Part shown: positions 1 through 5,051 of the stretch, piece after piece
Layout of the letters: each line of letters starts with the position of its first letter
Position numbering within the stretch: position 1 is the stretch's first letter
Assembly: GCA_947177495.1 (NCBI GenBank)
Contig: CAMWUS010000114.1
Location: 1-5,315 of the forward strand
Length of the DNA: 5,315 bases
Direction: 5' to 3'
Source of the DNA: an uncultured Clostridia bacterium
GTDB lineage: Bacteria; Bacillota; Clostridia; Christensenellales; Borkfalkiaceae
Notes under the pieces: generated by a model
Told to the model about the DNA's origin: nothing
Databases searched by the model: none
Seen by the model: the letters and a program-made list of their open reading frames with translations, nothing else
Translations under genes and position numbers: made by a program

Positions 1-24
1 CTTGCTTCGTGGCCGTGTCTTGTG

Positions 25-1272
25 TTATAATCTCATGTTCCGTGCCATGTTCGCGTTGTTGTAATTAATTTTATGCTGAATGTGGTTCGGACCCTCCACC
101 GCTTCCGCAAGCGTCTTCGCCGTTTTCACCGCGCCGAGCACTCTGCCGCCCGAAGTGTACAGCCGCCCGATTTTTCGCTTTGCACCCGCAATATAAATTT
201 CTTCGTCCTCTGCCGTTTCGGGCAAGGTGATTTCAAAGCCTGTTTGATATTCTTGCGGATACCCGTTCGAAGCGAGTACCACGCAGCATGCCGCTTCGTC
301 CGAAAAGTTCACGGGCGTTTCGCTGAGCGTGCCGTTTGATACCGCCGTCATAATTTCAAGCAAATCGCTCTTTAAAAGCGGCAGCACTACCTGCGCTTCG
401 GGGTCTCCCAAACGGCAGTTGTATTCGATGACCTTAGGGCCGTATTTCGTAAGCATTAAGCCGAAATACAGACAGCCTTTAAAGGAACGCCCCTCCGCTC
501 TCATCGCGCGTACGGTAGGCAGGAAAATACGTTCCATACACTCGCGCTCCGTCTCTTTGTTGAAATAGGGATTGGGCGCAACAGCACCCATGCCGCCCGT
601 GTTCAAACCCTCGTCGCCGTCGAATGCGCGCTTGTGATCCATGCAAGAAACCATGGGTACCACTGTCTTGCCGTCGGTAAACGTGAGCACGGAAACCTCA
701 ACGCCAATGAAGTGCTCTTCAATTATAATTTTGCTCCCGCTCTCGCCGAACACCTTTTCGCACATCATGTCGCGCACGGCTTTTTCCGCTTCCTCGTAAG
801 TAACGGCAACAACGACGCCCTTGCCGAGCGCAAGTCCGTCCGCCTTAACGACTATGGGATAGGTCGCGTTCTTCAAGTAGGCGATTGCGTCGTCGGGGTT
901 CGAAAACGCTTCGCCCGATGCAGTGGGAATGCCGTATTTCTTCATGAGCGTTTTGGAGAATACTTTGCTCCCCTCTATGATCGCCGCGTTCGCGCGGGGA
1001 CCAAAGCAAGGAATACCAAGCTCTTCCAGCCTGTCCACGCAACCCATAACGAGCGCATTGGCGGGAATGACGACGGCGAAATCCACCTCGTGCGTTTTGG
1101 CAAATTCCACGATGCCGTCGATGTCCGTCGCCTCAATGGGAAAGCATTCCGCATCCGCGGCAATACCGCCGTTCCCCGGCAACGCGAAAATCTCGTGCAC
1201 CTGCTTATTCTGTTTTAACGCTTTGACCACGGCGTGCGCTCTGCCGCCGTCACCAACAACAAGCACATTCAT
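25..1272 (-). CDS. purD: Phosphoribosylamine--glycine ligase (GAR synthetase)
   Basis: PurD joins 5-phosphoribosylamine and glycine using ATP to give glycinamide ribonucleotide, an early step of cytoplasmic de novo purine synthesis. The 415-residue product is near the usual family length (about 420-430) and has the ATP-grasp layout. It shows a nucleotide-binding N-terminus (GDGGRAHA, residues 7-14, and PGNGG, 32-36), an IEGSK segment (99-103), KADGLALGKG (143-152), DHKRAFDGDEGLNTGGMG (212-229), the metal/ATP-binding EYNCRLGDPE (283-292) and SGGRVLG (374-380). Oddities: the usual GGREHA reads GGRAHA, the usual GPExPL region reads IPANAL (69-74), and the C-terminus ends NMARNMRL where a RxDIGxRAL-like ending is expected. 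The catalytic core looks intact, so I infer an active enzyme. The ATG start matches the family N-terminus and follows AAGGGAG at 6-nt spacing. purH or other pur genes are not adjacent in the visible upstream sequence. Confidence 0.97.
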   Translation of the reverse strand: MNVLVVGDGGRAHAVVKALKQNKQVHEIFALPGNGGIAADAECFPIEATDIDGIVEFAKTHEVDFAVVIPANALVMGCVDRLEELGIPCFGPRANAAIIEGSKVFSKTLMKKYGIPTASGEAFSNPDDAIAYLKNATYPIVVKADGLALGKGVVVAVTYEEAEKAVRDMMCEKVFGESGSKIIIEEHFIGVEVSVLTFTDGKTVVPMVSCMDHKRAFDGDEGLNTGGMGAVAPNPYFNKETERECMERIFLPTVRAMRAEGRSFKGCLYFGLMLTKYGPKVIEYNCRLGDPEAQVVLPLLKSDLLEIMTAVSNGTLSETPVNFSDEAACCVVLASNGYPQEYQTGFEITLPETAEDEEIYIAGAKRKIGRLYTSGGRVLGAVKTAKTLAEAVEGPNHIQHKINYNNANMARNMRL

Positions 1273-1278
1273 TTTCTA

Positions 1279-1285
1279 CTCCCTT
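1279..1285 (-). promoter_or_regulatory. Ribosome-binding site of purD
   Basis: On the minus strand AAGGGAG lies 6 nt before the purD ATG (1272-1270). It fixes the start codon. The site abuts a perfect palindrome at 1285-1315 and shares one base with it, so folding of that palindrome could affect ribosome access. Confidence 0.8.
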
Positions 1286-1315
1286 CACAAATTTTTCGTT
1301 CCGAAAAATTTGTGA
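1285..1315. repeat. Perfect 14-bp inverted repeat in the purD leader
   Basis: The arms TCACAAATTTTTCG (1285-1298) and CGAAAAATTTGTGA (1302-1315) are exact reverse complements separated by only 3 nt (TTC). On the purD mRNA this would be a long A/U-rich hairpin ending at the Shine-Dalgarno sequence. Neither strand has a U-run directly after the stem, so it is not a standard intrinsic terminator. It could be a protein operator, an mRNA-stability or translation-control hairpin, or the end of the structured element that follows. The symmetry is certain; the function is unknown. Confidence 0.8.
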
Positions 1316-1381
1316 GCTACTGTCTTTATTGTTTCAATATAATTTCAGGAGCGCTGTACTCCATCTATCCCAAGTCAGTAA

Positions 1382-1526
1382 GCCGCAGGTGTGCGGCAAA
1401 TGCTGTCCCGCAGCGGCGGGGTGAACCTTGCGTTATGCACAGCAAGCCAACGGCTTGTGCGCGCAAGGCGAACTAAGTGAGCGGGATGCGAGCGTGACCG
1501 AAACGCCACTCTCCCTTGGTGGCGTT
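1382..1526. other. Structured intergenic element with four stem-loops (possible ncRNA, leader or dispersed repeat)
   Basis: Four hairpins occur in about 145 bp. (1) GCCGCA/TGCGGC at 1382-1387 and 1392-1397, tetraloop GGTG. (2) CCCGC/GCGGG at 1407-1411 and 1416-1420, loop AGCG. (3) A long stepped stem at 1426-1468: CCTTGCG/CGCAAGG outside, GCAC/GTGC in the middle, AAGCC/GGCTT inside, loop AAC. (4) AACGCCAC/GTGGCGTT at 1502-1509 and 1519-1526 with a 9-nt loop. The block is GC-rich with AT-rich flanks on both sides. Read on the minus strand it would be the 5' leader of purD or the 3' trailer of the BspA-like gene. It matches no RNA family I can name. A miniature mobile or REP-like dispersed repeat is an equally good explanation. 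Confidence 0.5.
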
Positions 1527-1655
1527 AGACACCCTCCTCGCGGAAAGAATTATTACTACAAGCCCCTTACTTAAAAAAGTAAATAAGGCAGAATCCCTCT
1601 ACTATGAAAGACCTGCCAAATAACGACCAAGCGTTCGAGGGGCATATTTGTATAT

Positions 1656-2888
1656 TTATTGCGGGCGCGAAAAGGTCGGACGGAAACGCATTACGGGCTT
1701 GGTAAGCGGCTCGTTATTTGCATCTATCGTAATTCTTCCCCACGCTTCCCGCGTGCCCGTGTATTCGACGGAGCTAAGATGCGAACAGCCGTAAAACGCG
1801 CTGTCCCCGATGTGCACAAGCCCGCTCCCGAGCGTTACGCTTTCGAGTGAAACGCAACGGTAAAACGCCTTGCACCCGATGCCGAGCACGCCGCTTGGAA
1901 TTTCGATTTTGGCAAGCGAACGGCACTCCGCAAACGCGCCCCTGTCGATAAACTTCGTCCTTTGATGAATGACGCAACTGTCGACGTCGCGCGATTTGTG
2001 AATAGAAAGCAATACGTACGGATTTCTCTTATTGCCGAGATAGTAGGCGTTGTCGAACTCCGTCTGCGACGTGATCGCCATGCACAAATAAAACATCTCG
2101 TCGCCCACGCTCGTTAAGCTGTCGGGAAGCTCTACACGCTCCAACGCATAACAGCCGTAAAAGGCGCGGTGTCCGATTCTCGTGACCCCCTCGGGCACGA
2201 CGACTTCCGTTAAAAAGCGGCAACCGCGGAACGCGCTGTCCCCGATTTCCGTCACGGGATAGCCGAACAGCTCTTGGGGAATGACGACCCGCGTTATCCT
2301 CTGCTGCGTCTCGTCTACGCCCGTTACGGTATAAGTTTGCGTTTGCTCCTGCCACTCGAAGCACAACCCGTCCACCGTGGGAAACCGCGTGTCGATTCCC
2401 TCTGCGGGTTCCTCTTCTTGTGCTTCCTCTTCGAGTTCCGCCTCGGCTTCCTCTTGAATTTCTTCTGCGGGCTCTTCTTGAACCTCTTGCTCGTCTTGCG
2501 GTTGCTCTTCTTCGACAACTTCTTCCGTAGGTTGCTCTTCGATCACGTCAGGTTCTTCCGCAAGCTCCTGTTCTTCGACAACCTCTTCGATTTCCGCAGG
2601 TTCTTGTTCTTCTACAATTTCTGCGGGTTCCTCGTCCTCGACTTCCGCGATAGGCTCTTCTGTCACTTCGGGTTCTTCTGCAACAGGTTCAATTCCTGTC
2701 GACTCTTCTACAACCTCGGGCGCAACGACATCGGATATGGCGGGTGCGGCAATACTCCCGTCGGAGGTGCCGACGGGTTGCAGGCGTTCCTCTTCCTGCT
2801 CGCCGCTCGGTTCTTCACCGTTCGGCCGCAGGGAAAGCATCGCCGTTAGCACTCCGTATAAGATTTTGTAAACCCGTTTCTTTTTCAT
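1656..2888 (-). CDS. BspA-like leucine-rich repeat (LRR_5) protein with acidic Glu/Pro linker, probably exported
   Basis: 410 residues in three parts. Residues 1-20 form a basic start (MKKKR) plus a short hydrophobic run (about 8-20), a weak signal peptide or membrane anchor without a clear AxA cleavage site or lipobox Cys. Residues 57-163 are a low-complexity acidic stretch of Glu, Val, Pro and Gln, with EEVVEE at 101-106 and 122-127. Residues 166-410 are an LRR_5 domain with repeats of the form IGxxAFxxCxxLxxVxxPxx at about 212-233, 235-256, 258-273, 311-332, 334-355 and 357-378. The repeats are broken by the YYLGNKRNPYVLL insert (282-294) often seen in this family. The C-terminus (YTGTREAW, then NNEPLT) is also family-like. 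No LPxTG, SLH or choline-binding anchor is visible. BspA-like proteins are generally surface or secreted binding proteins; the ligand cannot be predicted. The start is supported by the basic N-terminus, although AAAGGA sits only 1 nt from the ATG and the alternative TTAGG lies 8 nt away. Confidence 0.85.
   Translation of the reverse strand: MKKKRVYKILYGVLTAMLSLRPNGEEPSGEQEEERLQPVGTSDGSIAAPAISDVVAPEVVEESTGIEPVAEEPEVTEEPIAEVEDEEPAEIVEEQEPAEIEEVVEEQELAEEPDVIEEQPTEEVVEEEQPQDEQEVQEEPAEEIQEEAEAELEEEAQEEEPAEGIDTRFPTVDGLCFEWQEQTQTYTVTGVDETQQRITRVVIPQELFGYPVTEIGDSAFRGCRFLTEVVVPEGVTRIGHRAFYGCYALERVELPDSLTSVGDEMFYLCMAITSQTEFDNAYYLGNKRNPYVLLSIHKSRDVDSCVIHQRTKFIDRGAFAECRSLAKIEIPSGVLGIGCKAFYRCVSLESVTLGSGLVHIGDSAFYGCSHLSSVEYTGTREAWGRITIDANNEPLTKPVMRFRPTFSRPQ
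2400..2720 (-). repeat. Low-complexity Glu-rich coding repeat within the LRR_5 protein gene
   Basis: This stretch is dominated by TTC/CTT words on the plus strand (GAA/GAG codons on the minus strand). Imperfect internal repeats are visible: TTCTTCGACAAC at 2508-2519 and 2571-2582 (63 bp, 21 codons apart) and GTTGCTCTTC at 2501-2510 and 2531-2540. It encodes the acidic linker, and the opposite strand is open only because of this composition. The region is likely to vary in length between strains through slippage or unequal recombination. Confidence 0.7.
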
Positions 2889-2910
2889 ATCCTTTGCCTA
2901 ATCATACAGT

Positions 2911-2940
2911 TAGGAGCATTGCAAACTCGCAATGCTCCTA
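2911..2940. repeat. Perfect 12-bp inverted repeat between the SecB-like and BspA-like genes
   Basis: The arms TAGGAGCATTGC (2911-2922) and GCAATGCTCCTA (2929-2940) flank a 6-nt loop. The hairpin begins 22 nt after the SecB-like stop codon and ends 22 nt before the BspA-like ATG. On the minus strand the stem is followed by ACTGTATG rather than a U-run, so a classic intrinsic terminator is unlikely; on the plus strand only a weak T-rich stretch follows. It may be a processing or stability hairpin in a two-gene transcript, a partial terminator, or a binding site. Confidence 0.7.
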
Positions 2941-2962
2941 CGGTTGTTTTGCTAAACTGCCC

Positions 2963-3412
2963 TCAGTTCACCGTTTTGGGATCGAAGCTCAACGTGTAGT
3001 TGTTGGGACCGCGATCGTCGGGGAAGAGCGTGGAACCGGATACCACGGGAAGGGTAAGCGGATTGATGAGCGCGTCCGCCGTAAGGTTGGTGACCGCCGC
3101 GCGAAGATAAGGGAAGATGGTTTCCGTTGCGTTGATCGCAAACGTTCTTCTGTCCTCATCATTGTTCATGTTCTCCACCTCAAACACGCCTACAAAACGA
3201 GCGGTAAGGTTAAAGGGCTTGGGAGACTCTTCCGACGTTTCGATTTTGCATTCCAAAATAACCACGTTGATTTTGGGATTCTCGTTCGCCTGACGAATTT
3301 GGCGGGAGAAGAAAGGCTTGATTTCGAACTTGGTGTCGGGAGAAACTTTGAGCGGGTTTACCTTAAAGGTAAGCTCGTCCGCGGTAAGTGCTTTCAAAGA
3401 ATATTCAATCAT
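2963..3412 (-). CDS. SecB-like protein-export chaperone
   Basis: SecB-fold proteins hold unfolded preproteins and can pass them to SecA; some Gram-positive relatives act with toxin-antitoxin pairs instead. The 149-residue product is close to E. coli SecB in length (155). It has the family pattern: beta-strand segments KINVVILECKIE (47-58) and NLTARFVGVFEVE (68-80), then the helix motif IFPYLRAAVTNLTADALINP (99-118) followed by LTLPVV, corresponding to the IFPYAR..(I/L)..LT....PPxxLPPV region of SecB. The last 26 residues are divergent, so I give no gene symbol. No signal peptide is seen, so it is cytoplasmic. The ATG is preceded by GAGGT at 5-nt spacing and by a strong promoter. It is co-directional with the exported LRR protein 74 bp downstream. 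A DUF1149-like SecB-fold protein is the main alternative. Confidence 0.78.
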   Translation of the reverse strand: MIEYSLKALTADELTFKVNPLKVSPDTKFEIKPFFSRQIRQANENPKINVVILECKIETSEESPKPFNLTARFVGVFEVENMNNDEDRRTFAINATETIFPYLRAAVTNLTADALINPLTLPVVSGSTLFPDDRGPNNYTLSFDPKTVN

Positions 3413-3417
3413 TTTTT

Positions 3418-3422
3418 ACCTC
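3418..3422 (-). promoter_or_regulatory. Ribosome-binding site of the SecB-like gene
   Basis: GAGGT on the minus strand, 5 nt (all A) before the ATG at 3412-3410. It supports this start codon. Confidence 0.75.
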
Positions 3423-3441
3423 GATGAAGTGCTTTTTTCTT

Positions 3442-3470
3442 ATTTTACCATTTCTTTCCGCAAAAGTCAA
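3442..3470 (-). promoter_or_regulatory. Sigma-A promoter of the SecB-like gene
   Basis: On the minus strand -35 TTGACT (3470-3465), a 17-nt spacer and -10 TAAAAT (3447-3442) are near consensus, with TG one base upstream of the -10 (extended -10). The predicted start is near 3435, giving a leader of about 22 nt that contains GAGGT. It probably drives the SecB-like gene and perhaps the BspA-like gene. Confidence 0.85.
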
Positions 3471-3547
3471 TGCTATTTTGAAATTCCCTCGACATTTCTT
3501 CGCGTTTGCGAAAATATTTTTTAAAAATCTCGTTTCGGGCAGGTCAA

Positions 3548-3589
3548 TTCGCTTGCTTTTTTCGCGTAGTTTAATATAATACAAGCGAA
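3548..3589. promoter_or_regulatory. Inverted repeat bracketing the MATE promoter (candidate operator)
   Basis: TTCGCTTG (3548-3555) overlaps the -35, and its exact complement CAAGCGAA (3582-3589) covers the predicted transcription start and ends one base before the ATG. The arms are 26 nt apart. Further TTCGC or GCGAA half-sites occur at 3499-3503, 3508-3512 (TTCGC-GTTT-GCGAA) and 3561-3565. The position fits a repressor site controlling efflux, but no regulator gene is in the window and an 8-bp match at this spacing could arise by chance. Confidence 0.4.
3553..3580 (+). promoter_or_regulatory. Promoter of the MATE gene, giving a leaderless or near-leaderless mRNA
   Basis: A perfect -10 TATAAT (3575-3580) is preceded by a weak -35 TTGCTT (3553-3558) at 16-nt spacing. 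Only 10 nt separate the -10 from the ATG at 3591, so transcription should begin about 2-5 nt before the start codon. The preceding sequence has no Shine-Dalgarno. AT-rich DNA at 3511-3528 lies upstream. Confidence 0.75.
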
Positions 3590-3590
3590 C

Positions 3591-4997
3591 ATGAAAGATC
3601 TCACCAAAGGCAATCCGTTTAAGTTAATTTTGTTGTTTGCGCTCCCCGTATTTTTGGGGTGCGTTTTTCAGCAACTCTATAACATGGTGGACACGGTTAT
3701 CGTGGGCAACACGGTAAACGCTTCCGCGCTCACGGGCGTGGGGCTTACGGGACCCATCAACTTCCTCATTCTCGGATTTGTAAACGGACTTACCTCGGGC
3801 TTTTCCGTGCGTATCGCGCAACGCTTCGGCGCGGACGACATGGACGGCGTGCGGCGCGCCGTCGCCATGAGCTTTATGCTCTGCGTGGTCATCACGGTCG
3901 TGCTTACCGCCGTTGCCGTTCCCCTTGCCGCGCCCTTGCTTCGGTTTATGGAAGTGGGCGAAGATTATTTCCCCTACGCATACAACTATCTGTTCGTCAT
4001 CTTTTTGGGAATAGGCGCAACGGTATTCTACAACATGACGGCGGGTATCTTGCGCGCAGTGGGCGATTCGCGCAACCCTCTTTGGTTTTTGATTGCGGCG
4101 GCAGTGCTCAACGTGGGGCTTGACTTCGTATTCATTATGGGCTTGAAAATGCACTACCACGGCGCGGCGCTCGCCACCGTAATTTCGCAACTACTCTCGG
4201 GCGTTGCCTGCTTTATTTTCATTTGTATCCGTCACCCCGAGCTTCGGCTCACCCGTGCGGACTGGAAATGGAGTTGGCGGCTTGCAGGCGGACATATCGC
4301 CGTAGGGTTGCCTATGGCGTTACAGTTTTCCATTACGGCAGTGGGGTGCATGATTCAGCAAAAGGCGCTCAACGGATTGGCGGAAAGCTCGCTCGGTGCG
4401 GCGACTGCGTACGTTGCCGCAACGAAAATAGACAACCTCGCCGCGCAAAGCTTTGTGGCGCTCGGCACGGCGCTTGCAACCTATTCGGGACAGAACTGCG
4501 GCGCGGGACGTATGGACCGCGTGCGGACGGGCGTAAAGGTGGGCATGGTATACGTTGCGTGCGGATCAGTCATCGGCGTTGCGTTCTGTATGGGGCTGTA
4601 TTACCCGCTCATGGACTTATTCTTGAATGCCGAAATCGACCCCAACGTTGCGCTGTATTACGACGACATTCTTGCCTACGGATTTAAGTATTTGCTGATA
4701 CAGTCGGCGGACTATCTCTTCCTCGGCACGATTTACATTTACCGCAACGCGTTGCAGGGAATCGGCAAGAGCACGCTTGCCATGATGGGCGGCGTGGTCG
4801 AGCTCGGCTCGCGCGTTCTCACGGCGTTCGTGTTCGTAAAGATATGGGGCTTTACGGGCGTATGCTTTTCCAACCCCATCGCGTGGGTTGCCTGCGACGT
4901 ATTCCTGATGATTGCGTACTATATCGTCATGCACGCCATCAAAAAGAAAGAGAAACCGCAACAAGAAGAACAAACTCCCCTTTCCGCCGCGGCTTGA
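3591..4997 (+). CDS. MATE-family multidrug/cation antiporter
   Basis: The 468-residue membrane protein has about 12 hydrophobic helices, typical of MATE exporters (about 440-480 residues), which extrude organic cations and drugs in exchange for Na+ or H+. Family signatures: MKDLTKGNP at the start, FQQLYNMVDTVIVGN (26-40), LRAVGDSRNP (154-163) closing the first half, QNCGAGRMDRV (301-311) and RNALQGIGKS (385-394), the second-half counterpart of the LRAxGDS motif. The C-terminus (KKKEKPQQEEQTPLSAAA) is a short charged cytoplasmic tail. The ATG is fixed by the conserved N-terminus, although no Shine-Dalgarno precedes it. It is transcribed divergently from the SecB-like gene, and the next gene begins 54 bp downstream with its own promoter. 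The substrate cannot be read from sequence; clostridial relatives are mostly uncharacterised. Confidence 0.95.
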   Translation: MKDLTKGNPFKLILLFALPVFLGCVFQQLYNMVDTVIVGNTVNASALTGVGLTGPINFLILGFVNGLTSGFSVRIAQRFGADDMDGVRRAVAMSFMLCVVITVVLTAVAVPLAAPLLRFMEVGEDYFPYAYNYLFVIFLGIGATVFYNMTAGILRAVGDSRNPLWFLIAAAVLNVGLDFVFIMGLKMHYHGAALATVISQLLSGVACFIFICIRHPELRLTRADWKWSWRLAGGHIAVGLPMALQFSITAVGCMIQQKALNGLAESSLGAATAYVAATKIDNLAAQSFVALGTALATYSGQNCGAGRMDRVRTGVKVGMVYVACGSVIGVAFCMGLYYPLMDLFLNAEIDPNVALYYDDILAYGFKYLLIQSADYLFLGTIYIYRNALQGIGKSTLAMMGGVVELGSRVLTAFVFVKIWGFTGVCFSNPIAWVACDVFLMIAYYIVMHAIKKKEKPQQEEQTPLSAAA

Positions 4998-5003
4998 TGG
5001 GGA

Positions 5004-5032
5004 TTGACAGTTTGCAAAAAGCGTAGTAAACT
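5004..5032 (+). promoter_or_regulatory. Sigma-A promoter of the downstream membrane-protein gene
   Basis: A perfect -35 TTGACA (5004-5009), 17-nt spacer and -10 TAAACT (5027-5032) begin 7 nt after the MATE stop codon. The predicted start is near 5039, leaving a leader of about 13 nt that contains GGGAG. No terminator separates it from MATE, so read-through may also contribute. Confidence 0.75.
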
Positions 5033-5041
5033 ATAAAAAGC

Positions 5042-5046
5042 GGGAG
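5042..5046 (+). promoter_or_regulatory. Ribosome-binding site of the downstream membrane-protein gene
   Basis: GGGAG, 5 nt before the ATG at 5052-5054. It supports the start of the gene truncated by the window end. Confidence 0.75.
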
Positions 5047-5051
5047 AAATT

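Larger units (their letters stand above)
1273..1655. other. 383-bp intergenic region between purD and the BspA-like gene
   Basis: No convincing gene is present on either strand. From the purD side it contains the purD ribosome-binding site, the 14-bp palindrome (1285-1315), an AT-rich stretch (about 1320-1348), a GC-rich structured block with four stem-loops (1382-1526), and an AT-richer stretch (1540-1655) with the imperfect palindrome TTACTT-AAAA-AAGTAA near 1569-1584. I could not identify a good sigma-A promoter for purD here. A known purine riboswitch core is not recognisable. Short open frames running into it have no ribosome-binding site and no family resemblance. Confidence 0.6.

Noticed and set aside
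1316..1350. Possible purD promoter (TTGAAA-17-CACAAA on the minus strand)
   Set aside because: The -10 matches poorly and overlaps the palindrome; other combinations had wrong spacing.
1234..1476. 80-codon plus-strand open frame running from the purD start into the intergenic element
   Set aside because: It overlaps purD antisense, has no start signals, and its sequence merely reads through the hairpin block.
1502..1526. Possible intrinsic terminator
   Set aside because: The 8-bp stem has no U-run after it: only TTTC on the minus strand and AGAC on the plus strand.
1604..1705. 34-codon plus-strand open frame starting MKDLPNNDQ
   Set aside because: It has no ribosome-binding site, overlaps the LRR gene antisense, and resembles nothing known. 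The MKDL start shared with MATE is probably chance.
2274..2849. 191-codon plus-strand open frame rich in Phe, Leu and Arg
   Set aside because: It is the complement of the Glu-rich linker of the LRR gene. The composition explains the lack of stops, and no ribosome-binding site is present.
2823..2888. Possible frameshift destroying the signal peptide of the LRR protein
   Set aside because: Neither alternative frame gives a better signal peptide: one yields a basic nonsense sequence and the other stops quickly.
2889..2910. Possible separate promoter for the BspA-like gene (TATGAT on the minus strand)
   Set aside because: No -35 at acceptable spacing was found, so co-transcription with the SecB-like gene is simpler.
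2744..3427. 227-codon plus-strand open frame
   Set aside because: It is antisense to the well-supported SecB-like gene and the start of the LRR gene, with no recognisable domain.
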